Source: an uncultured Chlorobiaceae bacterium
Lineage (GTDB): Bacteria; Bacteroidota; Chlorobiia; Chlorobiales; Chlorobiaceae
DNA length: 59,077 nucleotides
Assembly: GCA_903836465.1 (NCBI GenBank)
Contig: CAILRB010000022.1
Span: 1 to 59,077, forward strand
Reading direction: 5' to 3'
Part shown: piece by piece, positions 35,639 to 44,984 of the stretch
Position numbering within the stretch: position 1 is the stretch's first letter
Layout: every line of letters begins with the position of its first letter
Translations under genes and position numbers: made by a program
The notes under the pieces: model-generated
Databases searched by the model: none
What the model was told of the DNA's origin: nothing
What the model saw: only the letters and a program-made list of their open reading frames with translations

Positions 35639-37597
35639 CTAAGACTCTGCCATTTTATGGGAGAATCTTAGAATGATAAACTCGGCAGGCCTGACGGCGG
35701 CCATCCCGATTTCAACAATCAACCGACCCTCAAGGATATCGAGCGGCGTCATGGTTTTTCCGAGACCAACGGAGACATAAAACGCGTGTTCCGGTTTGAC
35801 TCCCTGCAGCGCGCCCTGCCTCCAGAGCACCGTCAGAAAATTCTCAATCATGGCCTGAATGCGTACCCAGGTATTGGCATCATTCGGTTCAAAAACAAAC
35901 TGCTCGGTCGTTTTTTTCGTAGACTCTTCAACAAAGTTAAAGAACCGCCGGACGCTGATGTAGCGCCACTCATTGTCATTACCTGCAAGAGTGCGTGCCC
36001 CATACACCAGGGTACCTTTGCCGGTAAATTTTCGAATCGCATTAATCGATTTCCCACTGTTCGGATCAACATTGAGCGCATCAAGTTCGGATGCGGAGAA
36101 GGTATCCTTCGGCCCAACGATTCCACTGATACTGACGTTAGCCGGCGCTTTCCATACCCCTCTTGTCCGGTCGACGTAAGCGTAAATTCCTGCAATGGCG
36201 CCGGATGGAGGAACCGTTGTGCTGGTATTCTGGATCCCTGTAAGAATCGTGTTATACAGAGGGAATGAGGCTGCCAGTCCCTCATGTTTTTTTGTTTCCA
36301 TTTCTCTGGCAACTCCCACCACACTGCTGAGCCAGGCGCTGTTGATCTGATCAAAAAGAGCCTTGAGCAGCGGCAGCACAGCATCCATTCTGTCTGGATT
36401 AGTCGTTGCCGTCAAAGAAATAACAGTAGAGGCTGATGGGGCCGAAGCTCCAAAAATTGCCCCCCACTCACCGGCTGAAGGTGTCGTACCACTATCAAAC
36501 TGGGTAGTATAGGCTGAGCCGGAGACTTTAGCGGCCAACTCTTTATCGTACCCTATCAACGTATTGAAATAACCTTTGAGTGTTGAGGTAATCAGGTTGA
36601 TCAGACTTGTTTTCAATATCGGGTACTCAACCTTACCCGCTCCCGCACCAACCAGCACATCGACTTTTCTTGCAACGTCAAACATATAATTGACGATCGG
36701 CATAAATTTGGCAGGTGTTTTCGCTCCCAGATAAGCACCTTCAAGCGCTGTAAATTGCTCTCTCAAAGTCGATTTCGAACTCGCCATCACTGTTGTTGCA
36801 GCAGTGATGGTGTCAACATCAGCAAGAACCTTCTCATAATCCGCAACAAGTGTTTTGACAGCCGGGTTATCTGTCAGGTCAGCCAGATTGAATTTGGTTG
36901 CTCCAATCTGAATGAGATCCTTGAAATCGCGGTATTTGATATTCTTTGGAAAATTAACTTCCAGCCAGGGAGAGTAGACCGCTCCATATTTCAGATCCTT
37001 GATACCACTGTCTGAACGGAAAGCACCTCCTTTCGGATCATTTTCCTTGACATGAAATAAACCGACACGATCCATCAACCTGCCGCACTGCCCTAACGCA
37101 GCCTCGTAGACAGTATAAAAATCAGTGGCATTCGTGAGCAATGAATTATCAGGGAAGACAAGAATGGTTGGCTCATCAACCTTTTCCAGCGCTTCAATTG
37201 CTTTTCCTGACCCAGTAAAATTGGCAGCATTTTTTACTGCTGAATCATAAAAACCGCCAGAAACAATGTAACAATCACCACCGCCATTGGCATAAAACAA
37301 CCTCAAGCTGTCGTACAGGTAAAAAACATTGCTGATCGCTGCTGATTGAAAGTTTTTGTTGTCATCAAGTGTGACGTTCGTGACAACAGGAGCGGCACCT
37401 GCTCCAAAATACTGTTCGTATTCCGTCAGGGAACCAATCCGGATGGGAACATTAAGCAGATCTCCCGGTTTGACACTATCAGCTTTTTGAGTGTAACCGA
37501 TAAACGCCGGTATTGCGGTCTCAACTCCTGCAATGGAGGGTGGAAACTTGGGGATTTCCTCGACATAAACCCCTGGGGTCTTATACATTGTTGGCAT
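35639..37597 (-). CDS. eCIS contractile sheath protein
   Basis: This 652-aa protein has both ends of the contractile sheath family. The N-terminal TPGVYVEEIPKFPPSIAGV and PAFIGYT, where the strand donated to neighbours lies, and the C-terminal VRIQAMIENFLTVLWRQGAL and GMAAVRPAEFIILRFSHKM are conserved. The middle third (about residues 230-420) is an insertion-like Ala/Thr/Ser-rich domain that would face outward. Only one sheath gene is present, whereas Afp and PVC have two or three. AAGGGA lies upstream of the ATG. Confidence 0.95.
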   Translation of the reverse strand: MPTMYKTPGVYVEEIPKFPPSIAGVETAIPAFIGYTQKADSVKPGDLLNVPIRIGSLTEYEQYFGAGAAPVVTNVTLDDNKNFQSAAISNVFYLYDSLRLFYANGGGDCYIVSGGFYDSAVKNAANFTGSGKAIEALEKVDEPTILVFPDNSLLTNATDFYTVYEAALGQCGRLMDRVGLFHVKENDPKGGAFRSDSGIKDLKYGAVYSPWLEVNFPKNIKYRDFKDLIQIGATKFNLADLTDNPAVKTLVADYEKVLADVDTITAATTVMASSKSTLREQFTALEGAYLGAKTPAKFMPIVNYMFDVARKVDVLVGAGAGKVEYPILKTSLINLITSTLKGYFNTLIGYDKELAAKVSGSAYTTQFDSGTTPSAGEWGAIFGASAPSASTVISLTATTNPDRMDAVLPLLKALFDQINSAWLSSVVGVAREMETKKHEGLAASFPLYNTILTGIQNTSTTVPPSGAIAGIYAYVDRTRGVWKAPANVSISGIVGPKDTFSASELDALNVDPNSGKSINAIRKFTGKGTLVYGARTLAGNDNEWRYISVRRFFNFVEESTKKTTEQFVFEPNDANTWVRIQAMIENFLTVLWRQGALQGVKPEHAFYVSVGLGKTMTPLDILEGRLIVEIGMAAVRPAEFIILRFSHKMAES

Positions 37598-37625
37598 GGT
37601 CTATCCCTTTTAGTTTTATGAATTG

Positions 37626-38645
37626 TTATACAAATATCTCTGAAAACAGTTGTGTTACTTTTTTGTCGCTCATCTGTGCCTTCACCATTTCTTGTGAAGG
37701 TTTCTGTCTTTTACCTGCGTTTCCAAAAAAAGTCAATGGCAGAGATTTCGGTTCAATATCAGGAGACGACGGAGAGTTTTTGTTAATGTAATGCCAGAAG
37801 GTAGAGCGGTTTTTATAATGAATCTGAAAAACAGGAGGAGCCGACTTTGCATACCCATTATTGTCAATAAAACTGAAATCGCTGTCATTATTCCTGACCG
37901 CTGACAAACGTATAATGGCAAACAGGTTATCAGGTAAGTCATCGGTCAGCATAATCCCGCGACTTGGCACTCCGGCAAGGCTGGCAGGAGGCACAAGAAC
38001 AGGAACATCATCCTGATTAACAAAGACTGGCAAGTCGATTGCTTTATCAATTTTCTGCTGGAGTGCAGCAGGCTGATCGCTGGTAAGCTGGTAAACAGAG
38101 GAGCTTTTGAGAATCAGAAACTCCACTAAGTCGTTCCCTGCAATAACAGGAATCTCCCTGGATAAAAAGAGCGACCTGGAAAGACCGTTACCTCTCGAAG
38201 CCCCGGTCACATTGGAAAATACGGCAACATTCTCCTTATATCGGTAAGTTTTATTCTCAGCCTGATGGTACAATTCATAAATTGCCTGTGGGCGAAGAGT
38301 CAGTGCTGTATAGATAAAAAAAGCAGGATCTTTGACTGTTACGATAAACTCAAAGACCGTGTCGGCCGTAATGGGAACCTGGTTTGTTGTAATGATCAAA
38401 AATCCAGAGGCACTCTCTTTAAACAAACAGCCACATCCTTTCAATGCTTTAGCTGTCCGCTCAGTTGGTGTTATTGCAAGAAAGGAGCGTATGTCGTAGG
38501 TCTGTAAACGTGTCTCCTTTTTTTTCTGATCAAAATATGGATCATGATCAAAGATAGCAATCCCCTGATCAAGCCAGTAATGGTGGAGCAGGCGGACTTC
38601 AAACAACCGCTTATATAAACACCTGAGACGCTCAGCCATTATCAC
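37626..38645 (-). CDS. Unknown eCIS protein between cap and sheath genes
   Basis: The 339-aa protein is not assigned to a characterised family by me. It starts with a GTG overlapping the stop of the DUF4255 gene (an ATG lies six bases further in) and ends 28 bases before the sheath gene. It seems beta-rich, with ERLRCLYKRLFEVRLLHHYW at the start and long strands such as TVFEFIVTVKDPAFFIYTALTL. Its place beside the cap gene makes a cap adaptor or tail-terminus protein a reasonable guess. No membrane helix or enzymatic motif is seen. Confidence 0.7.
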   Translation of the reverse strand: MIMAERLRCLYKRLFEVRLLHHYWLDQGIAIFDHDPYFDQKKKETRLQTYDIRSFLAITPTERTAKALKGCGCLFKESASGFLIITTNQVPITADTVFEFIVTVKDPAFFIYTALTLRPQAIYELYHQAENKTYRYKENVAVFSNVTGASRGNGLSRSLFLSREIPVIAGNDLVEFLILKSSSVYQLTSDQPAALQQKIDKAIDLPVFVNQDDVPVLVPPASLAGVPSRGIMLTDDLPDNLFAIIRLSAVRNNDSDFSFIDNNGYAKSAPPVFQIHYKNRSTFWHYINKNSPSSPDIEPKSLPLTFFGNAGKRQKPSQEMVKAQMSDKKVTQLFSEIFV

Positions 38646-39265
38646 TTAGATGTTGAGAGTTTATGACTAAAATCAGTAATCACTTCTGTAATAAGCGAGC
38701 TCTCTTCCGGTACCGCCTTGAACTTCAGATCAAGCATTCGCATCCAGTAGAGGGCAAACGGATACTGCTTGCCTCCAAGTGTTCCCCAAAGATGGTTGAC
38801 CTCCTCCATTGAAGCGGAATAGAGGTCAAAAATCAGTTTGAATGACTCTAAATGATCAAGAGAGTTCGTTGGTGCGTTCGTAATTATTGAAGCAGGATCA
38901 ACATTGTCCTGCGTAAAAACGTTCTTGTACTGAAAGAAACGAATCACTCTCGAAAGCAACGACAAGCCGAGAGAGTAGGTTTCATGAGGCGCTGTCACTA
39001 AAATCTGAAAATTTAAAAAGAGAGGAGGGTTTTCATATAACGCCGTGAGCGTTACATCATTACGGACATAATTCGGAAGATTCTTTAATGCCTTCTCCTC
39101 TTTGATATTGACCACAGAAAAGTAGAGATCTTTTCTTAAAATGCCGCCATTACCAAAGCCATCTGCGAGATTGCCCAGTTTCGCTACTGTCTCGCTCGAA
39201 TTGTAATCATCGAGGAGATGCTTGTTTAATTCGTTTATCACGATGGTAAGTGCGTGTGAGATCAT
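38642..39265 (-). CDS. DUF4255 tail-terminator/cap protein (Afp16/Pvc16-like)
   Basis: The 207-aa protein opens with MISHALTIVINELNKHL, the hallmark of DUF4255 proteins, and includes LYFSVVNIKEEKALKNLPN and LFLNFQILVTAPHETYSLGLSLLSRVIRFFQ. In Afp and PVC the matching protein caps the distal end of tube and sheath and stops polymerisation. Here it is the first gene of the operon, an order common in Bacteroidota-type clusters. A promoter candidate lies about 120 bases upstream. Confidence 0.9.
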   Translation of the reverse strand: MISHALTIVINELNKHLLDDYNSSETVAKLGNLADGFGNGGILRKDLYFSVVNIKEEKALKNLPNYVRNDVTLTALYENPPLFLNFQILVTAPHETYSLGLSLLSRVIRFFQYKNVFTQDNVDPASIITNAPTNSLDHLESFKLIFDLYSASMEEVNHLWGTLGGKQYPFALYWMRMLDLKFKAVPEESSLITEVITDFSHKLSTSK

Positions 39266-39383
39266 GATTTGCCTGAAGGTTTCAACAAATTTTTTATAAA
39301 AAAATTCAGATCACGGAAACAACAGCACGAACATGCTCAGAATAGTCCCAAATAAAGGGAAACAGTAAAGCGGATACTTGTTA

Positions 39384-39411
39384 ACTATACGATTTATATG
39401 TATAAATTCAA
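39384..39411 (-). promoter_or_regulatory. Candidate promoter of the eCIS operon
   Basis: On the minus strand TTGAAT (39411-39406) is followed after 16 bases by TATAGT (39389-39384), close to the sigma-70 consensus. It would give a leader of about 110 bases before the DUF4255 gene and is the best match I found in the 233-base gap. The gap is AT-rich, so chance matches are likely. Confidence 0.4.
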
Positions 39412-39498
39412 AGAGTTACACTTTTTTTCTTCTAATTATCAATTTTGCATTAATAATATTGTACATGCCCACCACAGGCCGAGATGGATATCCCACAA

Positions 39499-40434
39499 TT
39501 ACGTTGCAGATGTTTGTCCTGCTGCCTTCTTCTTTTCAGCAGGTGTAATCCCTGTGGAGCGAATACGAATGAACTTGTTCAAGACGTCAAACCAGAATGG
39601 AGAGCCCATCGAAATAGCCATTGTCGATAGCAGCCACCCTAAAATCTGAGTCAAGTTAATAGTATTTAATAACTCAGATAGAGAATCTTTCTGCGGCCAT
39701 CCAAAAGGAAGTGAACTATTTTTTAGTTCCGAGAAGAGCTCATCAATGTTTTTATTCGGCAAATTTTGCCCTGATACTTTTTGTGCCTGAGCGACAAGCG
39801 CGACACGTGCAGCCGGTGAATGATAAAGGGTTTGTGCAATGTAAATGGTATCAATGTTCATAGATACCGTGATGAACAGGCCTATGATCAACAGGATAAT
39901 TTGCGATTGTCTTTTATACCATCCACTCACTCTGTCCATTCCTTCATCAAACCATATTTCGATATTTTTCTGCAGTTTAGTGATGTCGCCGTTTGCCTCT
40001 TTAACCAGTGAAATAAGACATTGCTTTAATTTTATATGAATATCAGCCTTGTTAATCAACTCCAACTGCCCTTCAACTTGTTTATAGTGTTCTTCTGAAG
40101 AATTTTGGGGTAGTAACATCCCAAGATTATCCATTAATGCAATCGCGAATGTACGTTTAGGAATGTATGAGGGACCAATTTTCCCTATGAGCGCTTTCTC
40201 GGGAATTTGACTTTTTTTTGATATTCCTTCAATGAGTCCGTGTGTATAGAGATCTTTCGCCAACCCTTCGCCGGTTTTGTCTTGAAGCAAGCTTTTAATA
40301 CCCTTCGCCAACATTTTTGAACGGAGTGATAATATTCCGGCAATCCATTCTTTGATTGCAGAACAAACCAACGAGAAAAATAGATACGTAAAAATAAGCC
40401 CAATGGCTACGTCAAGGATAGTGTAGTCGAACAT
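39499..40434 (-). CDS. Membrane protein upstream of the eCIS operon
   Basis: A 311-aa protein of unknown function. It has a hydrophobic helix at residues 8-27 (IGLIFTYLFFSLVCSAIKEW), a central pair of segments near 175-195 and a C-terminal one near 258-280. PSYIPKRTFAIALMDNLG in the middle is a distinctive motif of this family, which I recall as widespread in Bacteroidota and cyanobacteria but uncharacterised. The start is supported by AAAGGAG nine bases upstream. It is separated from the cap gene by 233 bases with its own leader. A role in anchoring or regulating the injection system is only suggested by proximity. Confidence 0.65.
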   Translation of the reverse strand: MFDYTILDVAIGLIFTYLFFSLVCSAIKEWIAGILSLRSKMLAKGIKSLLQDKTGEGLAKDLYTHGLIEGISKKSQIPEKALIGKIGPSYIPKRTFAIALMDNLGMLLPQNSSEEHYKQVEGQLELINKADIHIKLKQCLISLVKEANGDITKLQKNIEIWFDEGMDRVSGWYKRQSQIILLIIGLFITVSMNIDTIYIAQTLYHSPAARVALVAQAQKVSGQNLPNKNIDELFSELKNSSLPFGWPQKDSLSELLNTINLTQILGWLLSTMAISMGSPFWFDVLNKFIRIRSTGITPAEKKKAAGQTSAT

Positions 40435-40680
40435 TTTACCATGCTCCTTTCAAATTGGGTGAGAATATCAGTTACAGGATCAAGGAATTCTGGTTTCTAC
40501 GGTGTGTGTTTGAGGGATTACTCATCATAAGTCTTTCGCCAGGCGCTTAAATTCAACTTTGCCAATGAATGCGGCACTGAATTTTTATCGTTATTTTTCA
40601 TCATAATAGCGATTTCAAGGTTTTCTTACAACTGGATTTGATGCTCTTGAGTTTCCTTCAAGGCGTTGAAGCGCTCCAGG

Positions 40681-43600
40681 TTACATCGTTTTTTCGACTC
40701 CCCTCTTTTCAAACCAACTATATACTGAGGGAATAATCAACAGTGTCAGCAGTGTTGAAGTTATCAGTCCGCCGACAACGACTGTCGCAAGCGGTTTCTG
40801 GATTTCAGAACCGGTTTCGCTGGAGAAGAGCATTGGAAGCAGGCTGAAAATCGCGATAGATGCGGTCATCAGTACTGGGCGCAGGCGGTCAAGGGAGCCT
40901 TTTCTGATTGCTTCGTGCTGTTCAAGCCCTTCATCACGCAGTTGAGAGATACGTGATACAAGTACCAGCCCGTTCAGGACAGCCACACCAAACAGAACAA
41001 TAAACCCGACCGATGCCGGAACGGAGAGGTACTGTCCTGAGATGCTGAGCGCCAACACCCCGCCGATCAGAGCGAACGGCAGGTTGGATATGACGAGCAG
41101 CGCCAGGCGAATGGAGCGGAAAGTGACGAAGAGAAGCAGCAATATCAGGCCGATAGCGACCGGTCCGATGATCATTAACTTGTTCATCGCCCGCTGCTGG
41201 TTCTCAAACTGTCCACCCCAGGTGATATAGTACCCTGCTGGCAGGTTAACCTTCTCCTTGATCTTCTGCTTTGCTTCAGCAACAAAACCGCCAATATCCC
41301 TTCCGGTAATATTCATCTCAACACCGATTCTTCTCACTCCATCCTGACGGCTTATTTGAACCGGTCCTTCGATCATTTTAACTTCGGCCAACTGTTCGAG
41401 TGGAACATTCACCCCTGTTTTTGTTGTGATCATCAGCGTTTTGAGCGCTGCAAGAGAGTTCCTTTTTTCTTCAGGAAGTCGAACGGTGATATCGAAGCTG
41501 CGGTTCTCTTCATACAACTGTGATGCCGCCTTACCGGCCACGCCGATCTCTATAACCTTCTGCACATCGCTGATATTCAGGCCATAGCGCGCAATTTTTG
41601 AGCGGTCGATGTTCACGGTCATATAGGGCTGGCCAGAGACTTTTTCAACGCTCAGATCGGTTCCCCCCGGGATGGATGAGAGCACTCTTGCAATTTCAGC
41701 CGATTTTTTACTCAGCAACTGGATATCGTCACCAAAAATTTTCAGAATCAGTTGTGCCCGGGTACCGGCGACAAGTTCGTCAATCCGGCACTGAATCGGC
41801 TGGCTGAATCCGAAAGAGATCCCCGCAACCGATTCGAGAGACTTGCGCATCCTGTTGGTCAGATCATCTTTGGAAATATTCCGCTGCCATTCGTTCTTCG
41901 GCTTGAATATTCCAACATAACCGGTTTTGTCAGAGCCTCTGGTATCAAGGGCAACGCCGGTCTGACCGGTTCGGGACACCACGGTTTCCAGTTCGTCAAA
42001 CTGTTTCAGTTTCATTGCAACCCGCTGATTCACCTCCATCGCTTTGGAGAGTGAAACCCCTGGAAGCATGGAGACATCCATGTCAAAGGAGCCTTCATCC
42101 ATGCTCGGCATAAATTCCGTGCCCAGACGTGTGGCAAAAAAAAGCGAAACAAGCAACAACACACCGGCAGCACTCAATACCACACTCTTCATCTTCATGG
42201 CATAGTCGAGCAAGGGCAGATAGATCCTGTTAGCATGCTTCATAATGAAGCTCTCTTTTTCCTTCTGCGGTTTCAGAAAAAGGATACAGAGTACCGGAAT
42301 GACAAACACGGAGAGAAAGAGGGAGCAGAGGAGTGCAATGATGACGGTGATGGCCAGAGGAGTAAACATCTTTCCTTCAATCCCTTCAAGAGAGAGGATC
42401 GGGATAAAGGTAAGCGCTATGATAAGTTCACCAAAGATACTTGGCTTTCTGACCTCCATGACCGCTTTCAGGACGGTATGCACATCGGGATGCCCGCCTC
42501 CTTTTTCACTCAGGTGACGCTGGACATTTTCAACCTGGATAATTGTTGTGTCGATAATCATGCCTATGGAAATTGCAAGACCGCCAAGAGACATCAGATT
42601 TGCGCTGATCCCGGTGATTTTCATGATGATGAAGGTCGCCAGAAGTGAGAGCGGCAAAGCAAGAAGCACCACAATACTGCCCCGGACACTGTTCAGCATC
42701 AGGTAGAGCACAATCAAGACGAGAATGGAGCCCTCTACAAGCGCTTTGGTTACGGTGCCGACACTTCTCTTGACCAGATCACTTCTGTCATAATAGGGAA
42801 CGATCCTGATGCCTTCGGGAAGTACATTGTTTTCATTGAGTTCCTTGACTTTTTCCTCAACCCGACGCACAACGTCCCGACTGTTTTCTCCACGAAGCAT
42901 CATGATAATGCCGCCAACACATTCATCCCTGCCGTTTTTCATGGCGGCACCCATACGGACGGCCTCACCAACCTTTACCTGTGCGACATCCCTGACACAG
43001 GTCGGTGTTCCATCTGTGGATTTCAGCACAATGTTTTCGATATCGCTGATGCTTTTTATCAATCCGACCCCTCGGATGATATATTGATCGGTACCCCGTT
43101 CGAGGATGTTGCCACCGACGTTTTCATTGTTGCTGCCAATGGCGGAATAGATATCCTCAACCGTTATTCCATATTTCAGCAACAGTTCAGGGGACACGAT
43201 CACTTGATACTGTTTGAAATACCCGCCAAAGGAGTTGATCTCGTTTACTCCTGCAACGCTTTTCAACTGCGGAGAAACAATCCACTCCTGAATGGTTCGA
43301 AGGTCAGAAAGCCGGGCAATCTTCTGCAGCGAGTCACCTGGCATTTTTCCTTCAAGCGTATACTGGTAGATCTCTCCCATGGCGGTGCCAATCGGACCCA
43401 TGGCGACCGCAACACCCTTTGGTACTTTCTCGCGAGCCTCCGCCAGCCGCTCGAATACCAGTTGCCGTGCAAAGTAGATATCAACGTTATCCTTGAAGAC
43501 AATAGTGACTATAGAGAGGCCGAACTTGGTGACTGAACGCATCTGTTCAATATCAGGCAGACCTCGCATAGCCATCTCAATGGGGTAGGTGACATTTCGC

Positions 43601-43785
43601 TCTATCTCCAGTGCTGAGAGTCCATCTGCATGGCTGACCACCTCAACCTGGACGTTGGAGACATCAGGAAAAGCGTCAAGAGGCAGTTTCATAGAGGAGT
43701 AGATGCCGAATCCGGTCATCAAAAGCGAAAGCACGATAACCGCACCTTTCTTGTTTAATGCATAGGCGATTATTTTTTGAAGCAT
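40681..43785 (-). CDS. cusA: Heavy-metal efflux RND permease, CusA/CzcA type
   Basis: The 1034-aa protein has the RND build: helix 1, a large periplasmic porter domain, helices 2-6, a second porter domain and helices 8-12. The N-terminus KLPLDAFPDVSNVQVEV and GLPDIEQMRSVTKFGLS are HME-RND signatures. The helix-4 motif reads GGLAISIGMIIDTTIIQVEN, closer to the Cu(I)/Ag(I) (CusA) pattern than to the DFG...D motif of Zn/Co/Cd pumps; substrate choice is inferred. It forms a tripartite efflux pump with the two genes upstream, overlapping the adaptor gene by one base. Confidence 0.9.
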   Translation of the reverse strand: MLQKIIAYALNKKGAVIVLSLLMTGFGIYSSMKLPLDAFPDVSNVQVEVVSHADGLSALEIERNVTYPIEMAMRGLPDIEQMRSVTKFGLSIVTIVFKDNVDIYFARQLVFERLAEAREKVPKGVAVAMGPIGTAMGEIYQYTLEGKMPGDSLQKIARLSDLRTIQEWIVSPQLKSVAGVNEINSFGGYFKQYQVIVSPELLLKYGITVEDIYSAIGSNNENVGGNILERGTDQYIIRGVGLIKSISDIENIVLKSTDGTPTCVRDVAQVKVGEAVRMGAAMKNGRDECVGGIIMMLRGENSRDVVRRVEEKVKELNENNVLPEGIRIVPYYDRSDLVKRSVGTVTKALVEGSILVLIVLYLMLNSVRGSIVVLLALPLSLLATFIIMKITGISANLMSLGGLAISIGMIIDTTIIQVENVQRHLSEKGGGHPDVHTVLKAVMEVRKPSIFGELIIALTFIPILSLEGIEGKMFTPLAITVIIALLCSLFLSVFVIPVLCILFLKPQKEKESFIMKHANRIYLPLLDYAMKMKSVVLSAAGVLLLVSLFFATRLGTEFMPSMDEGSFDMDVSMLPGVSLSKAMEVNQRVAMKLKQFDELETVVSRTGQTGVALDTRGSDKTGYVGIFKPKNEWQRNISKDDLTNRMRKSLESVAGISFGFSQPIQCRIDELVAGTRAQLILKIFGDDIQLLSKKSAEIARVLSSIPGGTDLSVEKVSGQPYMTVNIDRSKIARYGLNISDVQKVIEIGVAGKAASQLYEENRSFDITVRLPEEKRNSLAALKTLMITTKTGVNVPLEQLAEVKMIEGPVQISRQDGVRRIGVEMNITGRDIGGFVAEAKQKIKEKVNLPAGYYITWGGQFENQQRAMNKLMIIGPVAIGLILLLLFVTFRSIRLALLVISNLPFALIGGVLALSISGQYLSVPASVGFIVLFGVAVLNGLVLVSRISQLRDEGLEQHEAIRKGSLDRLRPVLMTASIAIFSLLPMLFSSETGSEIQKPLATVVVGGLITSTLLTLLIIPSVYSWFEKRGVEKTM

Positions 43786-44984
43786 TATTCCCCCCCTCCC
43801 TCAAGTTCGCCCTTTTTTAGTTCGGACTTTAAGATAAATGACCCTTTACCGGCATAACGCTGGCCCTCCCTGAGACCTGAAATAATCTCAACCAGGCCGC
43901 CTGAAGAGCGACCAGTTTCGACTGTTTCCGGCCTGAACACTTCACCACGATCATCGGCAACAAAAATTACTTTTTTACCGTCGATTTCCTGGATGGCATC
44001 TTCGGGAACAGCAAGGGTCATTACCGCACTGGCCGAAGGTGCCAGTTCAACCCTGGCAAACATTTCAGGTTTCAGTATTCGCCCGGGATTGGGTACCTCC
44101 ACCCGAACCTTGAGGGTGCGGGTGGCTGCGTCAAGCACGTCAGCAATATAGGTAACATGTCCTGTCAACTTTACATCAGGATAGGCATCTACCGTGACCG
44201 TCGCCCTCTGGCCTGTCCGCACCTTTGCCAGATCTTTTTCGTAGATATCAACAACCACCCAGATTGAAGAGAGGTCAACAACGGTAAAGAGGCTTTTGGA
44301 AGGGTCCGAGAGTTCACCCACAATTGCATGCTTTTCGGTAATGGTTCCGCTGATTGGAGCAGGTACCATCAAACTGGCTTTGTTGTAACTGCTGCTCTGC
44401 ACCTTTGAGCTTGAAGCTCCGTAAAGAGAGAGACGCTCCTGATCATTCTGAAGCTCGGTTTGAGCAATTTTATAGTCGGTTTCAGCTTGAAGAAGCTCTT
44501 TTCGGGCAACAATCTTCTTTTCCACCAGGGTACGGATCCTCATCATATTTGCCTCGGCAAGAGCAAGTTTTGTCTTTGACAGGCGAAAGCGGTTGGCAGC
44601 TTCGGCCATTTCAAGACTTTTCAGGGTCAGGAGAGTCTGCCCGGCAGTTACACGATCACCCAAAGAGGCCTGAACAGAGACAATCTGGCCGGAAATACGC
44701 GGAGAGACATGGGCAATCCGGTCGGCATCGGCCTCAACTTTACCTGTTGCCGTCATGACTTCAGTGAAACGTTGTCTTGTGGCAACGGCAACAACAACTC
44801 CGTTCTCCTGCTGTAACCGGGCATTCATGTTAATGCCAACAGACTTTTTTTCATCCTTATTGTTGACAATTTTCTTTTCAGTGTTCTCAATCCATCCGCT
44901 TTTCAGCTTGACAAAACGATAGAGAGAGAATCCGCCCGCCATAATGGCAAGAATCACACCAATGATAATCCATTTGTTCTTCAC
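43785..44984 (-). CDS. cusB: Efflux periplasmic adaptor, CusB/HlyD family
   Basis: The 399-aa protein begins with a single N-terminal helix (IIIGVILAIMAGGFSLYRF) that anchors or exports it. It then has the split lipoyl motif (VSPRISGQIVSVQASLGDRV), a helical hairpin and beta-barrel parts such as VWVVVDIYEKDLAKVRTGQRA-like strands. It links the RND pump to the outer-membrane channel. The stop overlaps the pump gene, and the start overlaps the channel gene by four bases. It has no extra N-terminal metal-binding domain. Confidence 0.9.
   Translation of the reverse strand: MKNKWIIIGVILAIMAGGFSLYRFVKLKSGWIENTEKKIVNNKDEKKSVGINMNARLQQENGVVVAVATRQRFTEVMTATGKVEADADRIAHVSPRISGQIVSVQASLGDRVTAGQTLLTLKSLEMAEAANRFRLSKTKLALAEANMMRIRTLVEKKIVARKELLQAETDYKIAQTELQNDQERLSLYGASSSKVQSSSYNKASLMVPAPISGTITEKHAIVGELSDPSKSLFTVVDLSSIWVVVDIYEKDLAKVRTGQRATVTVDAYPDVKLTGHVTYIADVLDAATRTLKVRVEVPNPGRILKPEMFARVELAPSASAVMTLAVPEDAIQEIDGKKVIFVADDRGEVFRPETVETGRSSGGLVEIISGLREGQRYAGKGSFILKSELKKGELEGGGE

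Noticed and set aside
13696-39265. Type VI secretion system
   Set aside because: VgrG, PAAR and gp25-like genes are shared, but there is no TssJLM membrane complex, no ClpV and no split TssB/TssC sheath. The AAA+ ATPase, LysM and DUF4255 genes fit eCIS.
13696-39265. Contractile prophage or R-type tailocin
   Set aside because: No capsid, terminase, portal, lysis or integrase gene; the large wedge proteins, DUF4157 cargo and AAA+ ATPase are eCIS traits.
40681-43785. Drug-type (AcrB-like) RND pump
   Set aside because: The helix-4 motif and N-terminal signature follow the heavy-metal (HME) group, and the neighbours are metal-type adaptor and channel genes.
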